A stretch of 64,000 bases of DNA from Chitinophaga sp. HK235 (GCF_018255755.1 NZ_CP073766.1:4092001-4156000); one strand, 5' to 3'; shown: positions 33,546 to 41,609, counted from the first letter of the stretch. Program-made: numbers and translations. Notes: a model not told the origin generated them from the letters alone.

Positions 33546-33815
33546 TTACCAGCTGGCTTTTGTTACGCCAGGGATTTTACCTGCGAGTGCCAGGTCGCGG
33601 AACATGTTCCTGCAGAGGCCGAAGTGACGCATGTATCCTTTAGGACGACCGGTCAGCTGACATCTGTTTTTCAGACGAACAGGAGAAGCGTTTTTAGGAA
33701 GTTGATCCAGTGCCATGTAGTCACCGGCAGCTTTCAGGGCAGCACGCTTTTCAGCGAATTTTGCTACCATGGCTTCTCTTTTCCTTTGTCTGGCTTTTAC
33801 GGATTCTTTTGCCAT
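33546..33815 (-). CDS. rpsN: 30S ribosomal protein S14 (zinc-free form)
   Basis: The 89-residue product is the long form without the CxxC-CxxC zinc site. It ends in RCQLTGRPKGYMRHFGLCR...LALAGKIPGVTKASW, the S14 signature. It sits in the 30S head at the decoding side. It lies only 20 nt from rplE, one of the few tight junctions of this cluster. Confidence 0.98.
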   Translation of the reverse strand: MAKESVKARQRKREAMVAKFAEKRAALKAAGDYMALDQLPKNASPVRLKNRCQLTGRPKGYMRHFGLCRNMFRDLALAGKIPGVTKASW

Positions 33816-33835
33816 AATTATATTATCGTTTCGAA

Positions 33836-34411
33836 TTACTGATTATCTTTTTTCATATTCCTGAACGGCATACCCATTTCTTTCAGCAGCTCGTAAGCTT
33901 CTTCGTTGGTTTTAGCCGTAGTAACGAAAGTGATATCCATACCGGACATTTTTGTTACTTTATCGATATCGATCTCAGGGAAGATGATTTGTTCGGTGAT
34001 ACCCATGGTGTAGTTACCGCGACCGTCGAAAGCTTTTTCGTTAACACCTTTGAAGTCACGTACACGAGGCAGGGATACAGATACCAGGCGGTCCAGGAAG
34101 TCAAACATATTGGTGCTGCGCAGTGTTACGCGGGCGCCGATAGGCATGTTTTTCCTGAGTTTGAAGTTGGAGATATCTTTTTTGGACAGGGTAGCTACTG
34201 CTTTCTGGCCAGAGATACGGGTCATTTCATCCACAGCGATGTCAACCAGTTTTTTATCGCCTACTGCGCCATTGATACCCTGGTTCAGGCAAATTTTTAC
34301 CAGACGGGGAACTTCCATTACGCTTTTGTAGTTGAATTTCTTCATCAGCGCAGGAGCCACTTCGTCGAGGTATTTTTTCTGCAGTCTTGGAGTATATTTA
34401 GTGTTAGCCAT
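33836..34411 (-). CDS. rplE: 50S ribosomal protein L5
   Basis: The 191-residue 5S rRNA-binding protein of the central protuberance. Signatures are VPRLVKICLNQGINGAV, FKLRKNMPIGARVTLR and RDFKGVNEKAFDGRGNYTMGI. Its ATG overlaps the rplX stop by one base (TAATG), so the two are translationally coupled. Confidence 0.98.
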   Translation of the reverse strand: MANTKYTPRLQKKYLDEVAPALMKKFNYKSVMEVPRLVKICLNQGINGAVGDKKLVDIAVDEMTRISGQKAVATLSKKDISNFKLRKNMPIGARVTLRSTNMFDFLDRLVSVSLPRVRDFKGVNEKAFDGRGNYTMGITEQIIFPEIDIDKVTKMSGMDITFVTTAKTNEEAYELLKEMGMPFRNMKKDNQ

Positions 34412-34752
34412 TATTTAATTACCTCCCCTGATTTTTTAGCGATACGAATTAATTTACCGTTTTCCCGCTGTCTGTTTACACGGGTAGGTTTACCAGCTTT
34501 GGCATCCCACAGCATCACGTTGGAGATTGCAATCGGAGCTTCCTGCTTTACAATACCACCTTTGGTGTTTTGAGCAGTAGGCTTGGTATGCTTGGTAATA
34601 ATGTTAACGCCTTCTACAAGAACGCGGCCTTTGTCTGGGTGAACTTCCAGCACTTTGCGTGCTTTAGTCCTGTCCTTGTCGTCGCCGGCAATCACCGCAA
34701 CCAGGTCGCCCTTCTTAATGTTGAATTTAGGCTTAAATCTAGTTTTCATCAC
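34411..34752 (-). CDS. rplX: 50S ribosomal protein L24
   Basis: The 113-residue assembly-initiator protein of the large subunit. The KOW motif is KKGDLVAVIAGDDKDRTKARKV (about 14-35) and the second half holds GVNIITKHTKP. The stop overlaps the rplE start. A leader of about 75 nt with its own hairpin and a TATCTTTG -7 element lies upstream. Confidence 0.97.
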   Translation of the reverse strand: MMKTRFKPKFNIKKGDLVAVIAGDDKDRTKARKVLEVHPDKGRVLVEGVNIITKHTKPTAQNTKGGIVKQEAPIAISNVMLWDAKAGKPTRVNRQRENGKLIRIAKKSGEVIK

Positions 34753-34773
34753 TTTGATTTATTTATAAACGCC

Positions 34774-34795
34774 AAGCGAAACAGTTGTTTCGCTT
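34774..34795 (-). repeat. Hairpin in the rplX leader
   Basis: AAGCGAAAC (34774-34782) pairs with GTTTCGCTT (34787-34795) around a four-base loop, 21 nt before the rplX start. Confidence 0.65.
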
Positions 34796-34827
34796 GATTA
34801 ATGTTTTGTCGTTTTGCAAACGGGCTG

Positions 34828-34835
34828 CAAAGATA
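34828..34835 (-). promoter_or_regulatory. Predicted internal promoter before rplX
   Basis: TATCTTTG on the minus strand matches TAnnTTTG and is followed by GCAGCCCG. It is 76 nt upstream of rplX. The -33 element is unclear. Confidence 0.45.
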
Positions 34836-34850
34836 AGAAATATTTTGACA

Positions 34851-34902
34851 TTTATCCATTTTGCTATTCCGGAGAAAAACCCGAAATACCAAAATGGATA
34901 AA
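34851..34902. repeat. Long hairpin in the rplN/rplX gap
   Basis: TTTATCCATTTTGCTATTCC (34851-34870) plus GG pairs with CC plus GAAATACCAAAATGGATAAA (to 34902), 20 of 22 positions, with an AGAAAAAC loop. It directly follows the rplN stop. Confidence 0.8.
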
Positions 34903-34912
34903 TTAACAAATC

Positions 34913-35281
34913 TTATAATACCTCAGGAGCGAGGGAGATAATTTTCATATAACCCTTGTCTCTCAGTTCACGGGCAACCGGACCGAAAATACGGGTACCG
35001 CGTGGTTCGTCTGAGTTGTTGAGGAGTACAACGGCGTTATCATCGAAACGGATATAGGATCCGTCTTTACGACGTAATTTGTTTTTGGTTCTAACGATTA
35101 CGGCTTTCGTAACCATACCTTTTTTTGCGCCACCACCAGGAATAGCATCCTTTACAGTCACCACAATTTTATCGCCCACTTTAGCGTAGTCCTGACCGGA
35201 GTTACCTAACACGCGGATGCAAAGAACTTCTTTGGCACCACTGTTATCTGCGACACTCAGTCTTGATTCTTGTTGTATCAT
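34913..35281 (-). CDS. rplN: 50S ribosomal protein L14
   Basis: The 122-residue intersubunit bridge protein. It starts MIQQESRLSVADNSGAKEVLCIRVLG and contains RGTRIFGPVARELRDKGYMKIISLAPEVL at the end, both diagnostic. It lies between rpsQ and rplX, with a large 160-nt gap to rplX. Confidence 0.98.
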   Translation of the reverse strand: MIQQESRLSVADNSGAKEVLCIRVLGNSGQDYAKVGDKIVVTVKDAIPGGGAKKGMVTKAVIVRTKNKLRRKDGSYIRFDDNAVVLLNNSDEPRGTRIFGPVARELRDKGYMKIISLAPEVL

Positions 35282-35352
35282 CGTAATGAGTTTGTTGTTT
35301 TATCAGCGGCTGGCACCGGGTTGGCCGGCAGCAGCTTGAAACAAGTAATAGA

Positions 35353-35613
35353 TTATTTTACTTTTTCGATAACTTCTACCAGTCTCCAGCATTTGTTTTT
35401 GCTCATAGGACGGATTTCCGCGATTTTCACGGTATCACCGATGCTGCACTCGTTTTTATCGTCGTGCGCCATGAACTTGGTAGTTTTTTTAACGAATTTA
35501 CCATAGATAGGGTGTTTCACTTTACGTTCCACCTTAACAGTAATGGTTTTATCCATTTTGTTGCTGGAAACCACACCAATCCTGGTTTTTCTTAATTTTC
35601 TTTCGGTCGTCAT
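35353..35613 (-). CDS. rpsQ: 30S ribosomal protein S17
   Basis: The 86-residue OB-fold protein binds the 5' domain of 16S rRNA. Signatures are TRIGVVSSNKMDKTITVKVER and the C-terminal GDTVKIAEIRPMSKNKCWRLVEV. It lies between rpmC and rplN. Confidence 0.97.
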   Translation of the reverse strand: MTTERKLRKTRIGVVSSNKMDKTITVKVERKVKHPIYGKFVKKTTKFMAHDDKNECSIGDTVKIAEIRPMSKNKCWRLVEVIEKVK

Positions 35614-35664
35614 TGTTGAAATATTTAATCCTCCGGGGGGAGGTAAATTTTGTTATACGAATGC

Positions 35665-35865
35665 TTAGAAGCCCAGTTGTTTTTTACGCAGTTCGGTTTG
35701 CATACGTGCGATATCGCGTCTCACAGAGCGGATGCTCATGGGATTTTCGATAGGCGTAATTGCGTGACCGAATTTCATTTTCTTCAGGCGCAGCTCTTCT
35801 GCAGATATTTTCTCTTGGAGCTCCTGAATGTTCAGGCCTTTCAGATCCAGCTTTTCTTTTGCCAT
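35665..35865 (-). CDS. rpmC: 50S ribosomal protein L29
   Basis: The 66-residue helical protein near the exit tunnel. It contains LNIQELQEKISAEELRLKKMKF and ends RSVRRDIARMQTELRKKQLG, the L29 signature. A CCTCC/GGAGG hairpin (35631-35644 region) lies in the 51-nt gap to rpsQ. Confidence 0.96.
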   Translation of the reverse strand: MAKEKLDLKGLNIQELQEKISAEELRLKKMKFGHAITPIENPMSIRSVRRDIARMQTELRKKQLGF

Positions 35866-35929
35866 TGTATTTTATTTGTTCCGATTACAGCGGGAGCTGC
35901 AGACGGGGAATATTTGTTATTGATTGTAA

Positions 35930-36349
35930 TTAAGCAACGTAGTCGCGGCTGGTTACAAATTTTACTTTAATGGGCAGTTTTTGTGCTGCGAGTTCCATTG
36001 CTTCTTTCGCTACCTGTAAAGGAACGCCGTCAGCTTCAAATAAAATTCTACCTGGTTTTACTACGGCTGCCCAATGGTCAGGAGCACCTTTACCTTTACC
36101 CATCCTTACTTCCAATGGTTTGGCAGTGATAGGTTTGTCAGGGAATATGCGAATCCATACGTTACCTTCACGTTTCATATGCCTTGTGAGGGCTACACGG
36201 GCAGCTTCGATCTGCCTGTCGGTGATCCACTTAGGTTCTAATGCTTTAAGACCGAATGTACCAAAGGAAAGGGTAGCGCCTCTTTTAGCGTTCCCTTTGA
36301 TGCGGCCTTTGTGCATCTTCCTATGTTTCACTCTTTTTGGCTGTAACAT
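35930..36349 (-). CDS. rplP: 50S ribosomal protein L16
   Basis: The 139-residue protein near the peptidyl-transferase and A-site regions. It starts MLQPKRVKHRKMHKGRIKGNA and has VWIRIFPDKPITAKPLEVRMGKGKG and GRILFEADGV. The length is normal. It lies between rpsC and rpmC. Confidence 0.98.
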   Translation of the reverse strand: MLQPKRVKHRKMHKGRIKGNAKRGATLSFGTFGLKALEPKWITDRQIEAARVALTRHMKREGNVWIRIFPDKPITAKPLEVRMGKGKGAPDHWAAVVKPGRILFEADGVPLQVAKEAMELAAQKLPIKVKFVTSRDYVA

Positions 36350-36404
36350 CGTCTATATTGTTAATGTTAATAGTAATTGTTAATGATTGCTTTGCCAACA
36401 GAGA

Positions 36405-37193
36405 TTATCTGCGGCCACCGCCACGGTGTTCACCACCGCCTCTTCTTTCGCCACCACGTTCTCTTCTTTCACCGTGTTCTCTTCTATCTCCACCGTGTTC
36501 ACGTCCACCACCGCGGTTATCGCCTTCTTTACCGCTCAGTAAGTTAGGGTTCAGATCGCGTTTACCCAGTACTTCACCTTTACAGATCCATACTTTGATA
36601 CCGATTTTACCATATACAGTCAAAGCGAACAGGGAAGCGTAGTCGATGTCCATGCGGTAAGTATGCAGGGGCACACGACCTTGTTTCACTTCTTCCGCGC
36701 GGGCGATTTCAGCACCACCCAGACGGCCGCTTACTTTAATTTTGATACCTTCAGCTCCCATTCTCAGTGCAGTAGCGATCGCCATTTTGATAGCACGTTT
36801 GTAGTTGATACGGCTTTCAATTTGTTTAGCGATAGTTTCAGCAACGATATTGGCATCCATCTCAGGGCGACGGATTTCGAGGATATTGATCTGTACGTCT
36901 TCTTTACCAGTCAGTTTTTTCAGTTCTTCCTTGATACGATCAACTTCGTTACCACCTTTACCTATGATGATACCTGGTTTGGAAGTATGCACAGTAACGA
37001 TCAACTTACCTAAAGTTCTTTCAATCACAACTCTGGAGATGCCGCCTTTGTTGATACGGGCATTCAGATAAGTTCTGATCTTGTTATCTTCGATCAGTTT
37101 GGTAGCAAAATCTTTTTTGCTGCCATACCAATTAGAGTCCCATCCTCTGATGATACCTAACCTGTTACCAATAGGATTTGTTTTCTGACCCAT
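36405..37193 (-). CDS. rpsC: 30S ribosomal protein S3 with an Arg/Gly-rich tail
   Basis: The 262-residue mRNA-entry and helicase-surface protein. The KH domain (IIGKGGNEVDRIKEEL near 76-91) and the C-terminal domain (GRLGGAEIARAEEVKQGRVPLHTYRMDIDY across 157-186) are complete. From about residue 220 an extension of ~43 residues carries repeated RGGG, GERR, EHRGG and DRREH words. Normal bacterial S3 is about 210-240 residues, so the tail is longer and low in complexity. It lies between rplV and rplP. Confidence 0.97.
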   Translation of the reverse strand: MGQKTNPIGNRLGIIRGWDSNWYGSKKDFATKLIEDNKIRTYLNARINKGGISRVVIERTLGKLIVTVHTSKPGIIIGKGGNEVDRIKEELKKLTGKEDVQINILEIRRPEMDANIVAETIAKQIESRINYKRAIKMAIATALRMGAEGIKIKVSGRLGGAEIARAEEVKQGRVPLHTYRMDIDYASLFALTVYGKIGIKVWICKGEVLGKRDLNPNLLSGKEGDNRGGGREHGGDRREHGERRERGGERRGGGEHRGGGRR

Positions 37194-37255
37194 GTTCTGG
37201 TTATTTGTCTATTAGTTTAAATAGTTTTAATTTCTATCTCTTTGGTATGAAACGC

Positions 37256-37606
37256 TTACTGTGCATTTTTACCATCTACCACAATCGTAACGTGGTTACT
37301 TCTCTTGCGGATACGGTAACCTCTACCTTGTGGAGCAGGGCGCATTCTTTTCAGGGTGCGGCCGCCATCCACGAAGATGGTTTTAACGATCAGATTCGCG
37401 TCTTCAACCCGGGCACCTTCATTCTTCACTTTCCAGTTTGCGATAGCAGATACCAGCAGTTTCTCTAAAGGAACGCTGGGGTGCTTTGGATGGAATTTCA
37501 AAATATTCAAAGCTTTTTCCACATCCAGACCACGGATTAAGTCTGCCAGCAAACGCATTTTGCGGGTAGATGTAGGATTATTATTCAGCTTAGCTACTGC
37601 TTCCAT
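37256..37606 (-). CDS. rplV: 50S ribosomal protein L22
   Basis: The 116-residue exit-tunnel protein. It shows STRKMRLLADLIRGLDVEKAL near the start and the tunnel beta-hairpin DGGRTLKRMRPAPQGRGYRIRKRSNH. The hairpin length is normal, so nothing hints at macrolide-resistance insertions. It lies between rpsS and rpsC. Confidence 0.98.
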   Translation of the reverse strand: MEAVAKLNNNPTSTRKMRLLADLIRGLDVEKALNILKFHPKHPSVPLEKLLVSAIANWKVKNEGARVEDANLIVKTIFVDGGRTLKRMRPAPQGRGYRIRKRSNHVTIVVDGKNAQ

Positions 37607-37630
37607 TGTTATTAATTTCTTTTATTATTT

Positions 37631-37692
37631 AGTGTCTGATGCCTGGTGTTTGAGATTGGTTGAGCCTTCCTCAAACCTCAAACCTCAGACTA
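37631..37692. repeat. Imperfect hairpin in the rpsS/rplV gap
   Basis: GTCTGA, GTTTGAG and GGTTGAG on the left mirror CTCAAACC and CTCAGAC on the right, with mismatches. The words recur in a 7-8 bp register. Confidence 0.55.
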
Positions 37693-37695
37693 TAA

Positions 37696-37962
37696 TTACA
37701 TTTTCTTGTTAGCGTGTCCTCTGAAGTTACGTGTAGGTGCAAATTCGCCCAGTTTATGGCCTACCATAAATTCCGTTACATAAACCGGAATGAATTTGTT
37801 GCCATTGTGTACAGCGAAAGTGTGACCAACGAAATCAGGAGTGATGGTTGAACGGCGGCTCCAGGTTTTGATAACGGTACGCTTGGTGCCAGCGTTCATT
37901 TTAACGATTTTATTCTCTAATTTCTGGTCTACGTAAGGACCTTTTTTTATGGAACGAGCCAT
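37696..37962 (-). CDS. rpsS: 30S ribosomal protein S19
   Basis: The 88-residue head protein. It starts MARSIKKGPYVDQKLENKI and contains RRSTITPDFVGHTFAVHNGNKFIPVYV and GHKLGEFAPTRNFRGHANKK, diagnostic of S19. It lies between rplB and rplV. Confidence 0.98.
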   Translation of the reverse strand: MARSIKKGPYVDQKLENKIVKMNAGTKRTVIKTWSRRSTITPDFVGHTFAVHNGNKFIPVYVTEFMVGHKLGEFAPTRNFRGHANKKM

Positions 37963-38027
37963 GTCTTCTTATTTATGATTTTTCCAATTTCGGGTCCCGG
38001 GATTAGCGGGACCCGAATTCCGAAATA

Positions 38028-38861
38028 TTATAATTTTTTACCGTTTTTCCTGCTGATGATCAGTTTATCAGAGCTCTTATGCGGTTTTCTGGTTTTCAGA
38101 CCTTTCGCATATTTACCTGTTCTGGATCTAGGATGGCCTCCGGAAGATTTACCTTCACCACCACCCATCGGGTGATCTACAGGGTTCATAGCCACACCAC
38201 GGTTGCGGGGGCGGATACCTCTCCAACGGTTGGCACCTGCTTTACCGATGGACTGCAGGGCGTGGTCGGAGTTGGAAACAGTACCTACAGTAGCCATACA
38301 GGTGTTCAGCACTTTGCGCAGTTCACCAGAAGGCATTTTCAGTACGGCGTATTTTTCTTCCTTGTTGGACAGCTGGGCATAGGCACCGGCGCTTCTTGCG
38401 ATAGCACCACCTTTACCAGGCTGCAACTCGATGTTGTGTACTACAGTACCCAGCGGCATGTTTTTCAGCGGCAGCGCGTTACCTACTTCAGGAGCAGCAG
38501 TTTCACCGCTAACAACGGTGCCACCTACCTGCAGGCCTTGCGGAGCGATGATATAACGTTTTTCACCGTCTGCATAACTTAACAGCGCGATGAAAGCACT
38601 ACGGTTAGGATCGTATTCGATTGATTTAACAGTAGCCGGGATATTTACTTTTTCACGTTTGAAGTCTACTACACGGTAGGCTTTTTTGTGACCGCCACCG
38701 ATGTAGCGCATAGACATCCTACCCTGAGCGTTTCTACCACCGGATCTTTTAGCGGGCTCGAGCAGACTTTTTTCGGGGGTATCCGTGGTCAGCTCAGCGT
38801 AAGCGTTGCCTATTTTCCAGCGGGTACCGGCCGTCATTGGTTTGAACTTCTTCAGTGCCAT
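38028..38861 (-). CDS. rplB: 50S ribosomal protein L2
   Basis: The 277-residue core protein of the large subunit, needed for subunit association and peptidyl transfer. The hallmark GVAMNPVDHPMGGGEG (near residues 223-238) with the conserved His is present, as is RSAGAYAQLSNKEEKYAVLKMPSGE. The length is normal. It lies between rplW and rpsS. Confidence 0.98.
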   Translation of the reverse strand: MALKKFKPMTAGTRWKIGNAYAELTTDTPEKSLLEPAKRSGGRNAQGRMSMRYIGGGHKKAYRVVDFKREKVNIPATVKSIEYDPNRSAFIALLSYADGEKRYIIAPQGLQVGGTVVSGETAAPEVGNALPLKNMPLGTVVHNIELQPGKGGAIARSAGAYAQLSNKEEKYAVLKMPSGELRKVLNTCMATVGTVSNSDHALQSIGKAGANRWRGIRPRNRGVAMNPVDHPMGGGEGKSSGGHPRSRTGKYAKGLKTRKPHKSSDKLIISRKNGKKL

Positions 38862-38950
38862 TACTTCCTAAAAAGTTAAATGTTATTGATAATTATTAAT
38901 TGATGATCTGTATATACATCCATCTCCCGGCTGTTTAGGCCGGAAAGGCA

Positions 38951-39250
38951 CTACATGTTAGCATACAGATCTATAGTTTCACCAGCTGCGAGGGTGATGA
39001 TCGCCTTTTTGTAAGACGGTTTTTTCCCTGCGATGAAGCCAGCTTTAGTAAAGCGGAATTTTGCTTTACCTGGCATTACGGCAGTATTAACATCCTGTAC
39101 AGACACACCGTAGAATTCTTCCACTGCTTTTTTGATCTCCAGTTTGTTGGCTTTTTTGTCAACGATGAAGTAGAAGCGGTTGAATTTTTCGGTGGATTTG
39201 TTCACCTTTTCGGATACTACCGGTTTGATTAAAACGTCTGAAAGTTTCAT
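38951..39250 (-). CDS. rplW: 50S ribosomal protein L23
   Basis: The 99-residue exit-site protein that docks trigger factor and SRP. It shows VLIKPVVSEKVNKSTEKFNRFYFIVDKKANKLEIKKAVEEFYGV, the L23 signature, spread over residues 6-49. It lies between rplD and rplB. Confidence 0.97.
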   Translation of the reverse strand: MKLSDVLIKPVVSEKVNKSTEKFNRFYFIVDKKANKLEIKKAVEEFYGVSVQDVNTAVMPGKAKFRFTKAGFIAGKKPSYKKAIITLAAGETIDLYANM

Positions 39251-39255
39251 CTTCT

Positions 39256-39293
39256 TATAGCTTATAGCTTTTAAGCTGTGAGCTTGTAGCTTT
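39256..39293. repeat. Short-word repeat in the rplD/rplW gap
   Basis: The word AGCTT recurs in alternating spacing (AGCTTATAGCTTTTAAGCTGTG then AGCTTGTAGCTTT, in pieces) and is self-complementary, so several hairpins are possible. It resembles the repeat at 5073-5158. Confidence 0.55.
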
Positions 39294-39316
39294 GTTATTT
39301 AATTGGTTTTCAACCC

Positions 39317-39955
39317 TTATGCTTCTGCAGGCTCTTCAGTGAAGATTTTTGCAGCACTTTCTGTGAACACGATGTAGTTGCTGTTCATGATATCGTAAGT
39401 ATTGATATCGCTCAGCATAGCACCGTCAACAGTAGGGATGTTTCTTAAAGACAGATAAACGTTGTCATTGTATTCGGGAGTGATGAACATAGTCTTCTTA
39501 CCGTCTACATTGATGTTGAGGTTCTTTAAGATACCAACGAATTGTTTGGTTTTAGGAGCCTGGAGTGCCAGATCTTCAACGATGATGATGCTGTTTTCCT
39601 TAGCTTTTACTGACAGGGCGGAGATCTTAGCGAGATCTTTTACTTTTCTGTTCAGTTTGATACCCCAACCGTGAGGTTTAGGTCCGAAGATGGTACCACC
39701 ACCTTTATAGAGCGGGTTACGGATGTTACCTTTACGGGCACCACCAGTACCTTTTTGTTTGTGCAGTTTGCGGGAAGCACCTTTTACTTCAGCTCTGGTT
39801 TTCACCTTGTGAGTACCCTGACGCTGAGCGGCGAGATACTGTTTAACAGCCAGGTAGATCACGTGGTTGTTAGGTTCCACACCAAAGATCTCTTCAGGAA
39901 GTTCGATGGACCTTCCGGTTTTCTTACCTTCTATATTTAAAATATCAACTTGCAT
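39317..39955 (-). CDS. rplD: 50S ribosomal protein L4
   Basis: The 212-residue product has the tunnel loop region (HKVKTRAEVKGASRKLHKQKGTGGARKGNIRNPLYKGGGTIFGPKP, about 54-99) and the globular domain with MFITPEYNDNVYLSLRN. Its start is 1 nt from the rplC stop, the tightest junction in this cluster, so translation is probably coupled. In E. coli L4 represses the S10 operon; no such site was found here. Confidence 0.97.
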   Translation of the reverse strand: MQVDILNIEGKKTGRSIELPEEIFGVEPNNHVIYLAVKQYLAAQRQGTHKVKTRAEVKGASRKLHKQKGTGGARKGNIRNPLYKGGGTIFGPKPHGWGIKLNRKVKDLAKISALSVKAKENSIIIVEDLALQAPKTKQFVGILKNLNINVDGKKTMFITPEYNDNVYLSLRNIPTVDGAMLSDINTYDIMNSNYIVFTESAAKIFTEEPAEA

Positions 39956-39956
39956 G

Positions 39957-40574
39957 TTACTTCTGGATTAAAACGATTGAACCATTGTGGCCGGGAACGG
40001 AACCACTTACCAGGATATAATTCTTTTCAGGGAATATTTTCAGGATTTTCAGCCCTTTCACTTTCACTCTTTCGTTACCTGTCTGGCCGGCCATACGCAT
40101 ACCCTTGAAAACGCGGGAAGGATAAGAGGAACCACCAACAGAACCAGGAGCTCTGCTTCTGTCGTGCTGGCCGTGGGTAGCTTCACCCACACCGCTAAAT
40201 CCGTGGCGTTTAACAACACCCTGGAAGCCTTTACCTTTGGAAGTGCCTACTACGTCAATAGATTCACCTTCAGCGAAGATTTCGCAGGTGATTGTTTCAC
40301 CGAGGGCTTTCTGTACGTCCGGGTTACGGAATTCTTTAACAAAACGTTTGGGAGAGGTGCTTGCTTTCGCGAAGTGATTGAGCTCTGCTTTTGTGGTGTG
40401 TTTTTCTTTCTTGTCGCCGAAAGAAACCTGAATTGCATTGTAACCATCTGATTCCAGGTTTTTTACCTGAGTTACAACGTTGGGACCTGCTTCGATAATG
40501 GTACAAGCAGTTTGCTTACCATTGGCCTCGAAGATACTGGTCATACCAATCTTTTTACCAATAATACCTTTCAT
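39957..40574 (-). CDS. rplC: 50S ribosomal protein L3
   Basis: The 205-residue protein near the peptidyl-transferase centre. It shows GIIGKKIGMTSIFEANGKQ, then VVGTSKGKGFQGVVKRHGFSG and GQHDRSRAPGSVG, the L3 signature. It lies between rpsJ and rplD. Confidence 0.98.
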   Translation of the reverse strand: MKGIIGKKIGMTSIFEANGKQTACTIIEAGPNVVTQVKNLESDGYNAIQVSFGDKKEKHTTKAELNHFAKASTSPKRFVKEFRNPDVQKALGETITCEIFAEGESIDVVGTSKGKGFQGVVKRHGFSGVGEATHGQHDRSRAPGSVGGSSYPSRVFKGMRMAGQTGNERVKVKGLKILKIFPEKNYILVSGSVPGHNGSIVLIQK

Positions 40575-40598
40575 TTTTTATATGATTTTACCCAGCGC

Positions 40599-40660
40599 CT
40601 GGGGGATTTCTAGCTATCCCCAGGATGGGCGGTTTAAATACTTTATTGGGCGGCCGCCCA
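40599..40660. repeat. Two hairpins in the rpsJ/rplC gap
   Basis: CCTGGGGGAT pairs with ATCCCCAGG around 40599-40624, and TGGGCGGCCGCCCA (40647-40660) is a perfect 14-bp palindrome. The gap is 192 nt, the largest in the S10 cluster. Confidence 0.65.
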
Positions 40661-40766
40661 GAAGGCGCGACCTATGTGTTTTTGTTAAAATTGTTACTAA
40701 CTGATAATCAATCAGTAACCATAAATCAATAAAAGGCGGGCCTTTTGCCCAGCCTTGCTGTTGTCC

Positions 40767-41072
40767 TTATGCTTTAATTTCAACTTCTACGCCAGAAGGT
40801 AAATCCAGCTTGCTCAGTGCATCAACGGTCCTGGAAGAGGAGGTATAGATATCCAGTAAACGTTTGTGAGTGCAGAGCTGGAACTGCTCGCGCGCTTTCT
40901 TATTTACGTGCGGAGAACGCAGTACCGTAAAAATTTTCTTCTCTGTAGGTAAAGGAATTGGACCTGTTACCACGGCGCCCGTGTTACGCACGGTTTTAAC
41001 GATCTTCTCAGCAGACTTATCTACCAGGTTATGATCGTAGGACTTCAGCTTGATTCTTATTCTCTGAGACAT
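40767..41072 (-). CDS. rpsJ: 30S ribosomal protein S10
   Basis: The 101-residue head protein, also NusE. It begins MSQRIRIKLKSYDHNLVDKSAEKIV and contains TEKKIFTVLRSPHVNKKAREQF. The ATG at 41072 is preferred to the TTG two codons earlier because it matches the family start. It is the first gene of the S10 segment, with a clear TTTG-N20-TACCTTTG promoter about 48 nt upstream. Confidence 0.97.
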   Translation of the reverse strand: MSQRIRIKLKSYDHNLVDKSAEKIVKTVRNTGAVVTGPIPLPTEKKIFTVLRSPHVNKKAREQFQLCTHKRLLDIYTSSSRTVDALSKLDLPSGVEVEIKA

Positions 41073-41119
41073 ATGCAATGAACTTCTTCAGTGTTTTTTC
41101 CCGTTACAAATTGGGAGGG

Positions 41120-41151
41120 CAAAGGTAACCCGGTTTTTTTTAATTGGCAAA
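41120..41151 (-). promoter_or_regulatory. Promoter of the S10 ribosomal segment
   Basis: On the minus strand TTTG (41151-41148), 20 nt, then TACCTTTG (41127-41120) is a textbook Bacteroidota promoter. It is followed by CCCTCCC, a C-rich discriminator shared with the rpsL promoter. Confidence 0.8.
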
Positions 41152-41410
41152 TAATTCTCAGGAAAAAAATAAAAGATACCTGGCAAAGTATGCCATGGTC
41201 ACGGAAAGGGGGATTATAGTGAGAGGATTTTTATGAAATTAAACCTCCGAAAACATTCATTTTGTGCGTATTAAGTCTTACGCTTAGTTGACATGCTGAT
41301 TTCGACAAATATAGGAAAACAAAAATCAAAACAAAAAATTTTTCGTTCAGCGGGGGGGTTCCGGAATCAGGAGTAGAAAAGTAGCAGCATAGGCAGAGGT
41401 GGCACCAAAA
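41152..41410. other. Gap between the S10 promoter and the micropeptide array
   Basis: About 260 nt with no supported gene or RNA. A run of seven G residues is near 41352 and a short palindromic GCGTATTAAG-T-CTTACGC-like block lies around 41264-41284. Confidence 0.4.
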
Positions 41411-41412
41411 GA

Positions 41413-41460
41413 AAACCGCCTCATTCTGCCATTTGAACCTGTAGCAAAATAAAGCGGTTT
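41413..41460 (-). terminator. Hairpin after micropeptide gene 1
   Basis: AAACCGC (41413-41419) pairs with GCGGTTT (41454-41460), with further ATT/AAT and TGC/GCA pairs inside. On the minus strand it continues TTCTTTTGG. It is 40 nt after the ORF stop. Confidence 0.6.
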
Positions 41461-41499
41461 CTAATTAGTTAAAGCAGATACGGTAGTATCCAGCTCCTC

Positions 41500-41586
41500 T
41501 TACAGAGGCTTGGTGTTACCAATACCACCTAATAAAGATTTTAACAGATTTAAAATCAGGGTCAGCAGTTGATTGAGCAAATCCAT
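41500..41586 (-). CDS. Micropeptide gene 1 (28 residues, amphipathic)
   Basis: The ORF of 28 codons on the minus strand encodes a peptide starting MDLLNQLLTLIL and continuing NLLKSLLGGIGNTKPL after it. Leu or Ile occupy about half the positions in an i, i+3/4 pattern, as in an amphipathic helix, with a GG turn and a polar tail. The conserved 34-nt element lies 23 nt upstream of the ATG. TTAATTTG at about 41675-41668 may be the -7 element of its promoter, 24 nt upstream of the element. A hairpin follows the stop. It is similar to micropeptide 2 (MxLLNQLL...SLLGG). The family was not recognised. Confidence 0.65.
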   Translation of the reverse strand: MDLLNQLLTLILNLLKSLLGGIGNTKPL

Positions 41587-41609
41587 GGTTTATAGGTTTT
41601 TCAAGATTA

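Noticed and set aside
41352..41358. G-run as part of a quadruplex or promoter
   Set aside because: One run of seven G does not make a quadruplex, and nothing else supports it.
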